Notes: a model not told the origin generated them from the letters alone. DNA of 64,000 nucleotides from Arenibacterium halophilum (GCF_005938225.1 NZ_VCPC01000002.1:1240001-1304000); one strand, 5' to 3'; counted from the stretch's first letter, positions 1-8,887 are shown. A program made the numbers and translations.

Positions 1-1
1 G

Positions 2-370
2 ATGCCGGTTGAACTGGTGACGCCCGCCTTTCTGGTGCTTGGCACGCTGATCGGCGCGCGCTTTGCGGGCATGACCCTGCGCAGCCTGCGGGAATCGGCC
101 TTGGCCGGGTTGGCGGCTACGGTGATTTCCGCAGCCGTCGCGCTGGCGGCGGCCTTGCCCGTGGCGGCTGCATTGGGCTTTCCCGTGGCGCACGTGCTGA
201 CCGCATTCGCGCCCGGCGGGCTGGAGACGATGATTGCGCTGGGCACTGCGCTGGGGGCCAGCCCCGGATTCGTTGCGGCCTGCCATGTGCTGCGACTGTT
301 GATGCTGACGGTGCTTATTCCACTCAGCCATGCGCGCAGCAACCGGACCGGCGCAGCACCGCAGGCTTAG
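2..370 (+). CDS. AbrB-family membrane protein, C-terminal part (5' end outside window)
   Basis: The C-terminal 122 residues of an integral membrane protein resembling the AbrB/putative ammonia monooxygenase regulator family (PF05145-like), whose full members are about 350 residues. Several hydrophobic segments rich in Ala, Leu and Val can be seen. The stretch FAPGGLETMIALG, followed by a helix and a short polar tail, matches the end of the second repeat of that family. The reading frame is open at the window edge, so the ATG at position 2 is probably internal. The biochemical role of the family is not settled. The gene converges with the Fur-type regulator, overlapping its 3' end by 4 bp. Confidence 0.7.
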   Translation: MPVELVTPAFLVLGTLIGARFAGMTLRSLRESALAGLAATVISAAVALAAALPVAAALGFPVAHVLTAFAPGGLETMIALGTALGASPGFVAACHVLRLLMLTVLIPLSHARSNRTGAAPQA

Positions 371-780
371 GACTTCTTGATCGGCACGCCGTACAGCTCC
401 ATCCGGTGACCGCGCAGGTGATATCCCAGCTTGGCGGCGATCTTTTCCTGCAAGGCCTCGATCTCTGGATCGACAAATTCGATCACCTCGCCGGAATGCA
501 TGTCGATCAGATGGTCGTGATGGTCACGTTCCGCATCTTCGTAACGCGCCCGCCCGTCGCCAAATTCCAGCCGCTCCAGAATCCCGGCCTCTTCGAACAG
601 CTTGACGGTACGATAGACGGTGGCGATGGAAATCGCCGAATCCAGCTTGCTGGCGCGCGCATACAGCTCTTCCACGTCGGGGTGGTCGCTGCTGTCCTCC
701 AGAACCTGCGCAATGGTGCGCCGCTGGCCGGTCATGCGCAGGCCCTTCGCCTCGCAGCGTGCGATGATTGATTCCGCCAT
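367..780 (-). CDS. fur: Fur-family metalloregulator (Mur/Fur type)
   Basis: A 137-residue Fur superfamily repressor. The N-terminal winged helix carries the recognition stretch SISIATVYRTVK-like (about residues 50-60). The dimerisation/metal domain begins with HHDH (87-90) and continues LIDMHSGEVIEF. The CxxC pairs of zinc-structured Fur proteins are absent (the only Cys is residue 9). This, with the C-terminal LYGVP motif, resembles alphaproteobacterial Mur/Fur proteins, which sense manganese or iron. A role in controlling iron or manganese genes is inferred from family; no operator was assigned to it. It is monocistronic and faces away from the helicase. A short purine-rich GGACGGGAC precedes the ATG. 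Mur is as likely a name as Fur. Confidence 0.9.
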   Translation of the reverse strand: MAESIIARCEAKGLRMTGQRRTIAQVLEDSSDHPDVEELYARASKLDSAISIATVYRTVKLFEEAGILERLEFGDGRARYEDAERDHHDHLIDMHSGEVIEFVDPEIEALQEKIAAKLGYHLRGHRMELYGVPIKKS

Positions 781-1155
781 GTCCCGTCCGTCCGTGATTC
801 AGGGTTTTCGGTTTACCGTGAACAGGGCCATCCTGCCAGCGGGTTTTCCCGCAACGCAAGCCCGGCCTGCAGCCAGAACGGTTGACTTTTGCACGCGCAG
901 CATTCACATGGAGGCCAACACTGGTTTCGTGCCGCGTGAGCTGCGACATTTCCGGGCCGATGGCCCTTGCCCCGAAACGGGGCCGTCCGAACCAGTATCA
1001 TAGACGACCTGTTCCCAAAATCACGCGTGGGGCAAAGCGCCGATCCGGCCAGAGCGGCACCCTGCCCTCAGGCCCGAGGAGACGCGCCCCCAATCGCCCG
1101 CCATATCGGTCGGGCCAACCGGCGTTGTTTGCGTCGGACAGACAAAGGAAAGACT
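781..1155. other. Intergenic region between divergent fur and DEAD-box helicase
   Basis: 375 bp holding the 5' regions of two divergent genes. I see no convincing small gene. A short CCCCG-AAA-CGGGG hairpin lies near 971-986, and a TTGACT hexamer near 890 could be a -35 element for the helicase, but no good -10 partner is visible at the expected distance. The open frame here is in line with the helicase but looks unlike coding sequence. Confidence 0.5.
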
Positions 1156-2496
1156 TTGAGCGACTTTGACATGATGGGCCTGCCCGCGAAACTGGTGGCG
1201 CGCCTTGCCGCCATGGGCATTGCCGAACCGACGCCGATCCAGGCGCAATCCATTCCGCACGCGCTGAACGGGCGCGATGTGATGGGCCTTGCCCAGACAG
1301 GCACGGGCAAAACGGCCGCATTCGGTGTGCCACTGGTGGCGCGGATGCTGGAATACGGCAAGAAACCTGAAAAACACACCGTGCGGGGTCTGATTCTGGC
1401 ACCCACGCGCGAATTGGCCGGGCAGATTTCAGTGCATCTGCGCGGCCTGTGCGAAGACACCCCGATGAAGGTGGGCATGGTCGTGGGCGGCCAGTCCATC
1501 GGCGCCCAGATCAAGCGCCTGGAACGCGGCACCGACATTCTGGTCGCCACCCCGGGCCGCCTGATCGACCTGCTGGAGCGCAACGCGCTAACACTGGAAT
1601 CCTGCGATTTCCTGGTGCTGGACGAAGCCGACCAGATGCTGGACCTTGGGTTCATCCACGCGCTGCGCAAGATCGCGGAAATGCTGCCCAGCGAACGCCA
1701 GACCATGCTGTTTTCGGCCACGATGCCCAAGCAGATGAACGAACTGGCGCAAAGCTATCTGAAAAGTCCGATCCGCATCGAGGTCTCGCCTCCGGGCAAG
1801 GCGGCCGACAAGGTGACGCAGGCAGTGCATTTCATCGCCAAGGCGGAAAAGACTTCGCTGCTGATCGAGCTGCTGGATACCCACCGGGATGAACTGGCGC
1901 TGGTCTTCGGCCGCACCAAGCACGGGTCGGAAAAGCTGATGAAGACGTTGGAATCGAAAGGCTTTGCCGCCGCCTCGATCCACGGTAACAAAAGCCAGGG
2001 CCAGCGTGATCGCGCGCTTGCCGCGTTCCGCGCGGGCGATATCAAGGTGCTGGTGGCGACCGATGTGGCCGCGCGCGGGCTGGACATTCCCGATGTGAAG
2101 CACGTCTACAACTTTGACCTGCCCAATGTGCCGGAAAACTATGTACACCGGATCGGGCGTACCGCACGTGCGGGCCGGGATGGGGCGGCGATTGCCTTCT
2201 GCGCACCGGATGAAATGGGCGAGTTGAAGGCCATCCAGAAGGTCATGGGGATCACCATTCCCGTCGCCTCGGGCCGTGCATGGGAACCGATGGAGGAGGC
2301 TAAGCCTGCCGGGCGTCGCGCCGGGCCGTCACGCCGCCGCCCCGGAGGCAAACCCGGTCAGAAACAAGGCCAAGGACAGAACCGCGGTGGGGGTAAGCCC
2401 GCCCATGCAGGTGGAAAGCCTGCGGGGGCAAATGCCGGCGCGAAATCCGGCCGTCCGCGTCGCGCCAAATCGAACCGGGGCCGCTCGGCCGCGTAG
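1156..2496 (+). CDS. DEAD-box ATP-dependent RNA helicase (RhlE-like)
   Basis: Cytoplasmic RNA helicase of about 446 residues. All superfamily 2 motifs are visible in order: Q motif (PTPIQAQ), motif I AQTGTGKT, PTRELA, TPGR, DEAD in VLDEADQML, SAT, ATDVAARGLD and HRIGRTARAG. The C-terminal tail of roughly 70 residues is Gly/Lys/Arg/Gln-rich and probably binds RNA. I chose the TTG at 1156 because AAGGAAAG lies just upstream and the protein then begins in the helicase fold. The frame is open upstream to 967, but that extension is Arg/Ala/Pro-rich and family members lack it. Role inferred: ribosome assembly or RNA turnover. Confidence 0.92.
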   Translation: MSDFDMMGLPAKLVARLAAMGIAEPTPIQAQSIPHALNGRDVMGLAQTGTGKTAAFGVPLVARMLEYGKKPEKHTVRGLILAPTRELAGQISVHLRGLCEDTPMKVGMVVGGQSIGAQIKRLERGTDILVATPGRLIDLLERNALTLESCDFLVLDEADQMLDLGFIHALRKIAEMLPSERQTMLFSATMPKQMNELAQSYLKSPIRIEVSPPGKAADKVTQAVHFIAKAEKTSLLIELLDTHRDELALVFGRTKHGSEKLMKTLESKGFAAASIHGNKSQGQRDRALAAFRAGDIKVLVATDVAARGLDIPDVKHVYNFDLPNVPENYVHRIGRTARAGRDGAAIAFCAPDEMGELKAIQKVMGITIPVASGRAWEPMEEAKPAGRRAGPSRRRPGGKPGQKQGQGQNRGGGKPAHAGGKPAGANAGAKSGRPRRAKSNRGRSAA

Positions 2497-2503
2497 AATA
2501 CTT

Positions 2504-2536
2504 GCACCGCCCCTGCCTTATGGCCGGGGCGGTTGC
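2504..2536. terminator. GC-rich stem-loop between convergent genes
   Basis: The arms ACCGCCCC and GGGGCGGT flank a 12-nt loop containing TGCCTTATGG, 8 bp after the helicase stop and just before the end of the convergent gene at 2544. There is no T-tract, so it may act as a bidirectional stabilising hairpin rather than a textbook intrinsic terminator. Confidence 0.45.
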
Positions 2537-2543
2537 AGCCCGA

Positions 2544-2885
2544 TTAGAAGGCCGCGTTGGTCAGCCCTGTGGCATCGCCCAGAACTTCCAACGTATCGGG
2601 ATGCACCTTCAGTACGCGGTTTTCCACCTCGTAGTACCGCCAGTAGCCATCAATCGGCGGCAGGCCGTAGTAGCTGCGGTTCATCAGCATATAGTATTGC
2701 CCGCGCGGCAGATGATCGCCCACGTCATAGCGGGGTGAGGTCGATACGGCTTCGACCGTCTTGACCCCGGACGTTGACGAAAGAGCCATTCCGCAACCAG
2801 CACCCGTCGCAGCCGTGAGACAGTCGGCTTGGGCTGCGGTTGCGGCAATGACGAAAAACGATGCGATCGAGACAGACCTGAACAT
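2544..2885 (-). CDS. Small secreted protein, RcnB-like
   Basis: A 113-residue protein with a clear signal peptide (MFRSVSIASFFVIAATAAQA, cleavage probably after AQA). The mature part has a few Cys, and its pattern GDHLPRGQY...YYGLPP..GYWRYYEVENRVLKV resembles the periplasmic RcnB/YohN type, where a short Pro/Tyr-rich segment precedes a membrane-proximal strand. The start at 2885 is chosen because it opens directly into the signal peptide; an in-frame upstream start would add 16 polar residues. RcnB proteins help control nickel/cobalt export, but the match is weak, so function is left open. Confidence 0.6.
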   Translation of the reverse strand: MFRSVSIASFFVIAATAAQADCLTAATGAGCGMALSSTSGVKTVEAVSTSPRYDVGDHLPRGQYYMLMNRSYYGLPPIDGYWRYYEVENRVLKVHPDTLEVLGDATGLTNAAF

Positions 2886-2989
2886 GATACTCGTACCTTT
2901 CCTGACACCCTCATGAGCGAATTCTTGCCACATGAGTCAGGAATGGAACGCGGGTCAGGTCATCGGGTTCCCGCCAAAACTTAACAAAA

Positions 2990-4198
2990 TCAGATCCGGC
3001 GCAGCGCCAGCACAGCATTTAGCCCGCCAAAGGCAAAGGCGTTCGAAAGGCAGACAGATACGTCCGCTTCGCGCGCCTCGTTCGGTACAACATCCAACGC
3101 GCATTCCGGATCGGGTTCTTCGTAGCCAATTGTCGGGGCGATCACCCCGTCGCGCAGCGCCATGATGCACGCCAGAAGTTCGACCGCGCCGGTGCCGCCG
3201 ATCAGGTGGCCGTGCATCGACTTGGTGGACGAAATCATCAGCCGGTCGGCATGGGGGCCGAACACATCGGCCACGGCGGCGCATTCCGTCTTGTCGTTGG
3301 CGGCGGTACCGGTGCCATGGGCGTTGATGTACCCCACACTGTCGCGGTTCACACCCGCATCGGCCAGCGCCCCGGCCATGGCCCGCGCCGCGCCCTGTTT
3401 TGACGGCATCACGATGTCTGCCGCATCCGAGGACATGGCAAACCCGATCACCTCGCAGAGAATCTCGGCGCCACGCGCACGGGCGCGTTCGTATTCCTCG
3501 AACACAAAGACCCCGGCGCCTTCGCCCTGCACCATGCCGTTGCGGCCAAGGCTGAACGGGCGGCAGGCGTCTTTCGACATCACCCGCAGCCCTTCCCACG
3601 CCTTGACCCCGCCAAAGCACAGCATCGATTCCGACCCGCCGGTGATCATCGCGGGCGCCATGCCCGAGCGCACCATCGCGAACGCCTGCGCCATCGCGTG
3701 GTTCGAGGACGCACAGGCCGTCGACACCGTGAACGTCGGGCCCTTGAGGTTGTATTGCATCGAAACGTGGCTGGCGGCGGCGTTGTTCATCAGCTTGGGC
3801 ACCACAAAGGGATGCACGCGGTTTTTGCCGTCCTCATAGACGCTGCGGTAATTGTCATCCCAGGTGCTGACGCCGCCCCCGGCGGTGCCCAGCACCACGC
3901 CCGAGCGCGCCGCCAGATCGCCGTGGAACTCCAGCCCGGACTGGGCAATCGCCTCTTCCGCCGCGCAAAGCGTGAACTGGGTAAACCGATCATACAATGT
4001 CATCTGCTGGCGGTTGAACCGGCCTTCGGTTTCAAAATCGCGCACCTGACCGCCGATCTTGATCGCCAGACGGTCTACATCGCGAAACTCCAGCGGGCCA
4101 ATGCCGCACCGGCCTTCGCGCATCGCCTCAAGCGTTTGTGGCACGTCATGACCCAGGGCGTTGATTGTCCCTGCGCCGGTAATCACAACTCTTTTCAT
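2990..4198 (-). CDS. Beta-ketoacyl-ACP synthase (KAS II / FabF type)
   Basis: A 402-residue thiolase-fold condensing enzyme that extends acyl-ACP with malonyl-ACP. The Cys-His-His triad is complete: C162 in VSTACASS, H294 in NAHGTGT and H331 in KSMHGHLIGG. It is the last gene of a minus-strand cassette with its own acyl carrier protein 25 bp upstream and an LpxD acyltransferase before that. The context suggests a dedicated acyl chain for lipid A or another envelope lipid rather than bulk fatty acid synthesis; this is inference. It recalls the acpXL-fabF clusters for long lipid A chains in alphaproteobacteria, although the dehydratase and acyltransferase of those clusters are not next to it here. 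Confidence 0.9.
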   Translation of the reverse strand: MKRVVITGAGTINALGHDVPQTLEAMREGRCGIGPLEFRDVDRLAIKIGGQVRDFETEGRFNRQQMTLYDRFTQFTLCAAEEAIAQSGLEFHGDLAARSGVVLGTAGGGVSTWDDNYRSVYEDGKNRVHPFVVPKLMNNAAASHVSMQYNLKGPTFTVSTACASSNHAMAQAFAMVRSGMAPAMITGGSESMLCFGGVKAWEGLRVMSKDACRPFSLGRNGMVQGEGAGVFVFEEYERARARGAEILCEVIGFAMSSDAADIVMPSKQGAARAMAGALADAGVNRDSVGYINAHGTGTAANDKTECAAVADVFGPHADRLMISSTKSMHGHLIGGTGAVELLACIMALRDGVIAPTIGYEEPDPECALDVVPNEAREADVSVCLSNAFAFGGLNAVLALRRI

Positions 4199-4223
4199 TG
4201 CCGTCCCGAACCGCCTGTGGCGA

Positions 4224-4481
4224 TCACGCCTTTTCCGCCATCAGGGATTGGATGCCCCCGACAATCGCCGCCACATTGGAGATATCGAAATCGCCCGACG
4301 ACGGGTCGTTTGCGTTGAAGGGGATCGAAATGTCGAACTCCTCTTCAATGGCAAAGATGCTTTCAACCAGGCCAAGGCTATCGATGCCGAGGTCTTCCAG
4401 CGTGCTGTCCATGGTGACGTCAGATGGCTCCAACACCGCCTGTTCGGCGATGATGGCGATGACACGGTCCTGAATGCTCAT
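4224..4481 (-). CDS. Specialised acyl carrier protein
   Basis: An 85-residue acidic ACP. The phosphopantetheine attachment serine is S35 in DLGIDSLGLVE. It continues with SIFAIEEEFDISIPF, the helix II/III pattern of ACPs that serve special pathways such as AcpXL, and has a short extension (NANDPSSGDFDI) before helix IV. ATG at 4481 is preferred over a TTG two codons upstream because CGGGAG lies 7 nt before it. It sits between lpxD and the ketoacyl synthase, so it probably carries the acyl chain made by one and used by the other. Confidence 0.88.
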   Translation of the reverse strand: MSIQDRVIAIIAEQAVLEPSDVTMDSTLEDLGIDSLGLVESIFAIEEEFDISIPFNANDPSSGDFDISNVAAIVGGIQSLMAEKA

Positions 4482-4514
4482 CCCCAAGCTCCCGTTGTGT
4501 TGCCTGATGCCGAT

Positions 4515-5609
4515 TTAATCACTCGGACCGTCTTTGGAAACCGCCTTTTTCTTGAGCGCATCGACGTCGCGCGCAAGACGCGGCAGGCGGCGGCTGGCCT
4601 TGTACATTTCGGTATGGGTGTCCATTTTCACCGCCGGAAAGCCCATCATCACGCGCCCGTCCGGCACGTTCGACAGGATCTTGGTGCCTCCCGTCGCAAT
4701 CACGCTGTTGCCGATCTTGAGGTTGTCCGACACACCGGCCTGACCGCCCAGCACGACATTGTCGCCCAGCACGGTAGACCCGGCGATCCCGGCCTGGCCG
4801 CACAACAGGCAGTCACGCCCAATGCGAACGTTATGGCCCACATGAACCTGGCTATCCAGCTTGCTGCCGGACCCGATCACCGTGTCGCGGATGGTGCCGC
4901 TGTCGATGGTCACCAGCGCGCCAACCTCGACATCGTCCCCGATTGTGACGGCGCCAAGCGAATGGATACGCGCCCAGGCCTGAGCCGCCGCATCACCCTG
5001 ATCACCCAGAGTCTTGCGGGCCATTTCAACCCCCGACACTTCTGGCGTGACAAAGGAAAACCCGTCGCCTCCGATCACCGCGCCCGGTTGGGCGATGAAC
5101 CGCGCGCCAATGGTGCAACGCGCGCCGATGCTGACCTTGTCACGCAGATAGGCGTTTGGCCCGATGCGCGCACCTTGGCCAATGAAGCACTGCGGCCCGA
5201 TAACCGATCCTTCGCCAATTTCAACTTGAGCGCCGATCACCGTAAACGGCCCGACGCTGACGCCGGGGGCAATCGTGGCGGTCGTGTCGATGACCGCCGA
5301 GGGGTGGATTCCCTCTCCAAAGCCTTGCCCGGGGTCCAGCTTGGCCGTCAGACCCGACATTGCCATGCGCGGGCGCGGCGCAAAGATCGCCGCCTTAAGC
5401 CCCAGCGCCTGCCAATCTGCGCCCTGCCACAGCATCGCCGCCCGGGCCGCACCCAGCGCCAGTTTTTCGGCATAGGCCGGGGTCGAGGCCAGCGCCAGAT
5501 CGGTCGGCCGGGCATCTGCCGGTTCGGCAGCGCCGGTGATGGTGATCGACGTGTCACCCGCCGCCTGCGCGCCAAGTGCCTCTGCGATCTGTTGAACGGT
5601 AAAACTCAT
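4515..5609 (-). CDS. lpxD: UDP-3-O-acylglucosamine N-acyltransferase LpxD (possible paralogue)
   Basis: A 364-residue left-handed beta-helix acyltransferase. It has an N-terminal LpxD uridine-binding domain (residues 1-100), many hexapeptide repeats such as IGARCTIGARF and VVLGGQAGV, a conserved HVGHN where LpxD has its catalytic His, and a C-terminal helix with Arg and Lys. LpxD transfers a 3-hydroxyacyl chain from ACP to UDP-3-O-acyl-GlcN in lipid A synthesis. It lies in an L,D-transpeptidase/ACP/KAS cassette, not in the bamA-lpxD-fabZ-lpxA order usual in Proteobacteria, so it could be a second LpxD or a related N-acyltransferase that accepts chains from the adjacent ACP. Confidence 0.85.
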   Translation of the reverse strand: MSFTVQQIAEALGAQAAGDTSITITGAAEPADARPTDLALASTPAYAEKLALGAARAAMLWQGADWQALGLKAAIFAPRPRMAMSGLTAKLDPGQGFGEGIHPSAVIDTTATIAPGVSVGPFTVIGAQVEIGEGSVIGPQCFIGQGARIGPNAYLRDKVSIGARCTIGARFIAQPGAVIGGDGFSFVTPEVSGVEMARKTLGDQGDAAAQAWARIHSLGAVTIGDDVEVGALVTIDSGTIRDTVIGSGSKLDSQVHVGHNVRIGRDCLLCGQAGIAGSTVLGDNVVLGGQAGVSDNLKIGNSVIATGGTKILSNVPDGRVMMGFPAVKMDTHTEMYKASRRLPRLARDVDALKKKAVSKDGPSD

Positions 5610-5640
5610 GGCAAGGCCCCGCTTGTTACGGGGCCCAGCG

Positions 5641-7254
5641 TTACCCGCGAACCGCCGAGAGTTCCACCCCTGCGCGGTTCAGCGCCTCCCAGATCTTGGC
5701 ATCACGCCCGTAAACATCGCGGCGGAATTCCGCGCGGCCCTTGGGCGAAATCAGCGCCGTGCGATAGATCAGATGCACCGGCAGCGGAGTCACCAGATCG
5801 ATCTTGGTTTCCCGACCAGTTTTCAGGACGCGCTGGAAATATCCTTTCGGATCAGCTTCCTGCTTCGCCAGCAGCGCGTAGGCAAAATCGAACGGATCAG
5901 CCAGACGGATACAGCCGTGCGAATATGCGCGGGTTTCGCGTGCGAACAGGTTTTTCGCAGGCGTATCATGCAGATAGATGTTGTACTTGTTGGGGAACAT
6001 GAACTTCACCAACCCCAGGGCATTGCTGTTGCTGGGCGCCTGACGCATCGAAAACGGGAAATTCCGCGCCGAGAATTGCGTGAAATCCGTGTTCGCGCGA
6101 TCCACCTGCCGGCCATAGCGGTCGGTGATGATCAGGTGGCGATTGGAATTCGGGTTCCGCTGCAATTGCGGCAGATATTCCTTGGTGATGATCGAGCGCG
6201 GAACATGCCAGCTCGGGTTCACGATCATATGTTCCATCGTGTCCGAGAATTCGGGGCTGCGCCGGTCGGGCCGGTTCATTCCGATCACCGAACGGGTGCG
6301 GAATGTCACCTCGCCATGGTCGATGATCTTGGCGGTGAAATCGGCAAGGTTCACAAGGATGTGGCGTTCGCCCCGGTCCATGTTGGTCCAGCGTTCCCGT
6401 TCCATCGCGACGAGCACGGATTTCAGCCGTTCCTCGGGCGAAACGTTGATTTCCTCGATGGTGCCGTCACCGGCCACGCCATCGGTTTCAAGCCCATGCG
6501 CCTGCTGAAATTCCATCACGGCGCGCTGCATCGCCGGGTCGTAATCGCGCGAGGGGCTGCGTTCCAGATAGCCCATGGCGATCAGCCGGTTGCGCAGCGC
6601 CACGACACCCGCGCCACTGTCGCCCGGCTCCATCTTGCCGCCAGGCACACGCGGGCCCCAGCTGCCATTCGCGACCGTCTGCTGGAGTTTCAGGCGTTCC
6701 TTCACCAGCATACGATATTCCATGCTGGTGGGCGGCAGCGCGCGGAACACGGCGCGGGGTTCACCTTCAGCAAGGCCGCGCAGAAGCGTGGCGCCGTCGC
6801 GGTATTCGACCTTGCGCACAAGGCCCGGATCAATCTCGATCGGGGTCAACATGCCCGACTGCACGTCGCGGGCATACCGCAGAAAGGCTTTGCTCAGCGC
6901 AACTTCGACCATACCGATATCGCGCGTGGTATGCGCCTCGCGCATCTGGCGCATCAGCCCGGCCACATCGTAGCGCCCCGCCGGAAGCCCATGAACTTCG
7001 ACATTTTCCAGGGCGTCGATCAGCGCCGCGCGCCGTGCGCGAAATTCCGCGCCCTCGCCTGTCCACAACGCGGCATAGTTGACGGAACGGTAATATTCAC
7101 CCACCGCATCGACGCCCGCAGCAGCCTCGGCCACCGCCTGTTTATAGGCCGTCACCTGCGCCGAAACCGGCGTGCCAGAGAGCCCCGCAATCACGGCAAG
7201 CACCGAAGCAAGGCCAAGGCCCCGCCGCACGGCTGTTGTCAGTTTTGTGGGCAT
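5641..7254 (-). CDS. L,D-transpeptidase (YcbB/LdtD-like)
   Basis: A 537-residue periplasmic enzyme. The signal peptide ends near GTPVSA. A scaffold domain is followed by a peptidoglycan-binding module with the pattern LRNRLIAMGYL...AVMEFQQAHGL. The C-terminal YkuD catalytic domain contains HDTP and YSHGCIRL, with nucleophile Cys about residue 448. It makes 3-3 cross-links in murein or attaches proteins to it. ATG at 7254 is preferred over an upstream TTG, because GAGGAAGG lies 8 nt before it and the TTG is part of that ribosome binding site. It is the first gene of the cassette with lpxD, acp and the ketoacyl synthase (gaps of 25-33 bp). Confidence 0.92.
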   Translation of the reverse strand: MPTKLTTAVRRGLGLASVLAVIAGLSGTPVSAQVTAYKQAVAEAAAGVDAVGEYYRSVNYAALWTGEGAEFRARRAALIDALENVEVHGLPAGRYDVAGLMRQMREAHTTRDIGMVEVALSKAFLRYARDVQSGMLTPIEIDPGLVRKVEYRDGATLLRGLAEGEPRAVFRALPPTSMEYRMLVKERLKLQQTVANGSWGPRVPGGKMEPGDSGAGVVALRNRLIAMGYLERSPSRDYDPAMQRAVMEFQQAHGLETDGVAGDGTIEEINVSPEERLKSVLVAMERERWTNMDRGERHILVNLADFTAKIIDHGEVTFRTRSVIGMNRPDRRSPEFSDTMEHMIVNPSWHVPRSIITKEYLPQLQRNPNSNRHLIITDRYGRQVDRANTDFTQFSARNFPFSMRQAPSNSNALGLVKFMFPNKYNIYLHDTPAKNLFARETRAYSHGCIRLADPFDFAYALLAKQEADPKGYFQRVLKTGRETKIDLVTPLPVHLIYRTALISPKGRAEFRRDVYGRDAKIWEALNRAGVELSAVRG

Positions 7255-7595
7255 AAGTCTGGCCTTCCTCAATATGTCGTATCACTGCGCGGAAATTCGC
7301 CTTTGAAACCAAAATTCCGTTATCACGAAGAACTGTCTATTCACAATTCTGTAGGGGCACAAATTTTCCGTTAATGTCTGGCGCGGGTGTTGCGGTTCCA
7401 TCGCACCGGCGCAAAATCGGGCAGGATTGGCAAGAACTTGCCGAAAATCGATTGTTCCTAAAACACGATCAATTCCGGTGTTGGCGGAAAATTCATGCTA
7501 TGCAATATACAAGGCACATCTGGGGATGGATGTAACAATGCGTGTGCAACGTCGCACGCAGGCAGGACTAACAGCGTACGGGACAACGCAGACCA
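7255..7595. promoter_or_regulatory. Divergent promoter region, AT-rich
   Basis: 341 bp, more AT-rich than its surroundings, between the L,D-transpeptidase and the DUF882 gene, both of which act on or near the cell wall. A possible plus-strand promoter is TTGGCG (7481-7486), 17 bp, AATATA (7504-7509). I see no small gene or riboswitch-like structure. Confidence 0.4.
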
Positions 7596-8165
7596 ATGAC
7601 ATCAGATTCGCAAGCGGGTTTATCCCGCCGCGCCCTTCTGGGTGCCTTCGCCGCAACAGCCCTCACCGCAGCTCCAACGTTTTCGAAGGCCGCCGGGTTC
7701 CTTCGGGGTGGTGGCGATATTCGCCGCATCCGCATGTATTCGGGCCGCACCGGCGAACGGATCGACATGGTGTACTGGATCGAAGGCAAATACATCAAAG
7801 ATGCCTGCAAGGAGATCACGCATTTCATGCGCGACTGGCGCAATGACCTGCATATGGACATCGACCTGCGCACCATCGACATCATGACCGCCGCGCACAA
7901 CCTGATGGATGTCAGCGAACCCTACATGCTGTTGTCGGGCTATCGCAGCCCGCAAACCAACGCGATGCTTCGGTCACGCTCGCGCGGGGTTGCCAAGAAT
8001 TCCCTGCATATGAAGGGCCAGGCGGCCGACCTGCGGCTCGCCTCTCGGTCGGTCGGGCAGATGGCGCGTGCAGCATCGGCCTGCCATGCGGGCGGTGTGG
8101 GCAGCTATTCCCGCTCGAACTTCGTCCACATGGATTGCGGCGTCGTCCGCAGCTGGGGCGGCTAA
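7596..8165 (+). CDS. DUF882/YcbK-type M15 peptidase-like protein, Tat-exported
   Basis: A 189-residue protein. The N-terminus carries a twin-arginine signal (LSRRALLGAFAATALTAAP). The body is a peptidase M15/DUF882 fold: LSGYRSPQTN, then SLHMKGQAADLR and FVHMDCG, which supply the zinc-binding His/Asp/His set of D-Ala-D-Ala carboxypeptidase relatives. It probably trims or binds murein in the periplasm. It is divergent from the L,D-transpeptidase gene, and the pairing supports a cell wall role. The exact substrate is not known from sequence. Confidence 0.85.
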   Translation: MTSDSQAGLSRRALLGAFAATALTAAPTFSKAAGFLRGGGDIRRIRMYSGRTGERIDMVYWIEGKYIKDACKEITHFMRDWRNDLHMDIDLRTIDIMTAAHNLMDVSEPYMLLSGYRSPQTNAMLRSRSRGVAKNSLHMKGQAADLRLASRSVGQMARAASACHAGGVGSYSRSNFVHMDCGVVRSWGG

Positions 8166-8227
8166 ACCACCCAACCGCCAAGCGTGCTCACGTTGGCCTG
8201 CCCGGGCCTGCGGCATCCCCTGCGCGC

Positions 8228-8671
8228 TTAATCGTCCGTTCCAAGCTGCCGCAGGATGTGCCGGATCGCCGCGGCATATCCTTCAATCCCCAACCCGGCG
8301 ATCACCCCATCCGCCCGGAGCGATACGTAAGAGTGGTGCCGGAATGTTTCACGCTTGTGAACATTTGACAGGTGCACCTCGATCACGATCCCCTCAAAAG
8401 CGTTGAGCGCGTCCAGAATAGCAACCGAGGTATGTGTGAATGCCCCGGGGTTGATGACAATGGCACAGCCATCCTGCCGCGCGGCGTGAATCGTGTCGAT
8501 CAGCGCGCCTTCGTGGTTCGACTGGAACGCCATCAGCTCAAGCCCGTCGGGCAGCAACGCGCGGCAGGCGCTTTCGACATCGTCCAGCGTGTCATAGCCG
8601 TAAATCTCGGGCTGGCGCTGCCCCAGCAGGTTCAGGTTCGGCCCGTTCAGCAGGTAGATGGTTTCGCTCAT
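8228..8671 (-). CDS. aroQ: 3-dehydroquinate dehydratase, type II
   Basis: A 147-residue cytoplasmic dodecameric enzyme of the shikimate pathway that dehydrates 3-dehydroquinate. Signatures: [19 protein letters not shown] with catalytic Tyr24, the FQSNHEG loop, the [10 protein letters not shown] substrate-binding segment with Asn75, and EVHLSN with catalytic His100. ATG at 8671 gives the standard N-terminus; an upstream in-frame start adds 17 unrelated residues. The normal length and full active site suggest a working enzyme. It is monocistronic on the minus strand. Confidence 0.95.
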   Translation of the reverse strand: MSETIYLLNGPNLNLLGQRQPEIYGYDTLDDVESACRALLPDGLELMAFQSNHEGALIDTIHAARQDGCAIVINPGAFTHTSVAILDALNAFEGIVIEVHLSNVHKRETFRHHSYVSLRADGVIAGLGIEGYAAAIRHILRQLGTDD

Positions 8672-8800
8672 ATCGGCACTCCCCCGTTGCGTTCTTCTTA
8701 CCTTGTGCCACGCCCATGCCACGCCGCCAAGCGCCGAGGTAACAGCGCACAGGCAACAGGCACCGTACGGTGGATTAAAGACTTAGTGATATTGTCGGAA

Positions 8801-8830
8801 TTGACTTACCCCAGCAAATAAGTCAGGTAT
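8801..8830 (+). promoter_or_regulatory. Promoter with overlapping inverted-repeat operator for the iron operon
   Basis: A perfect inverted repeat, TGACTTA (8802-8808) and TAAGTCA (8819-8825) with a 10-bp spacer, lies within a promoter-like pair: TTGACT at 8801-8806, 18 bp, AGGTAT at 8825-8830. The imelysin ATG follows at 8888. A dyad covering the -35 and spacer is a typical repressor site. Given the downstream iron genes, an iron-responsive regulator (Fur, Irr, RirA or IscR class) is the natural candidate; which one binds cannot be told here. Confidence 0.55.
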
Positions 8831-8887
8831 GCGGGAAATCCGGAGCGCTGCCTCCGGCCCCCTTTCCGACCGAATACTGGAGTTTCC

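Noticed and set aside
967-1155. N-terminal extension of the DEAD-box helicase
   Set aside because: The added 63 residues are Arg/Pro/Ala-rich and unlike the family; TTG at 1156 has a good ribosome binding site.
4161-7374. Long plus-strand ORFs opposite fabF, lpxD and the L,D-transpeptidase
   Set aside because: Antisense open frames of high-GC coding sequence. The minus-strand proteins have complete family motifs.
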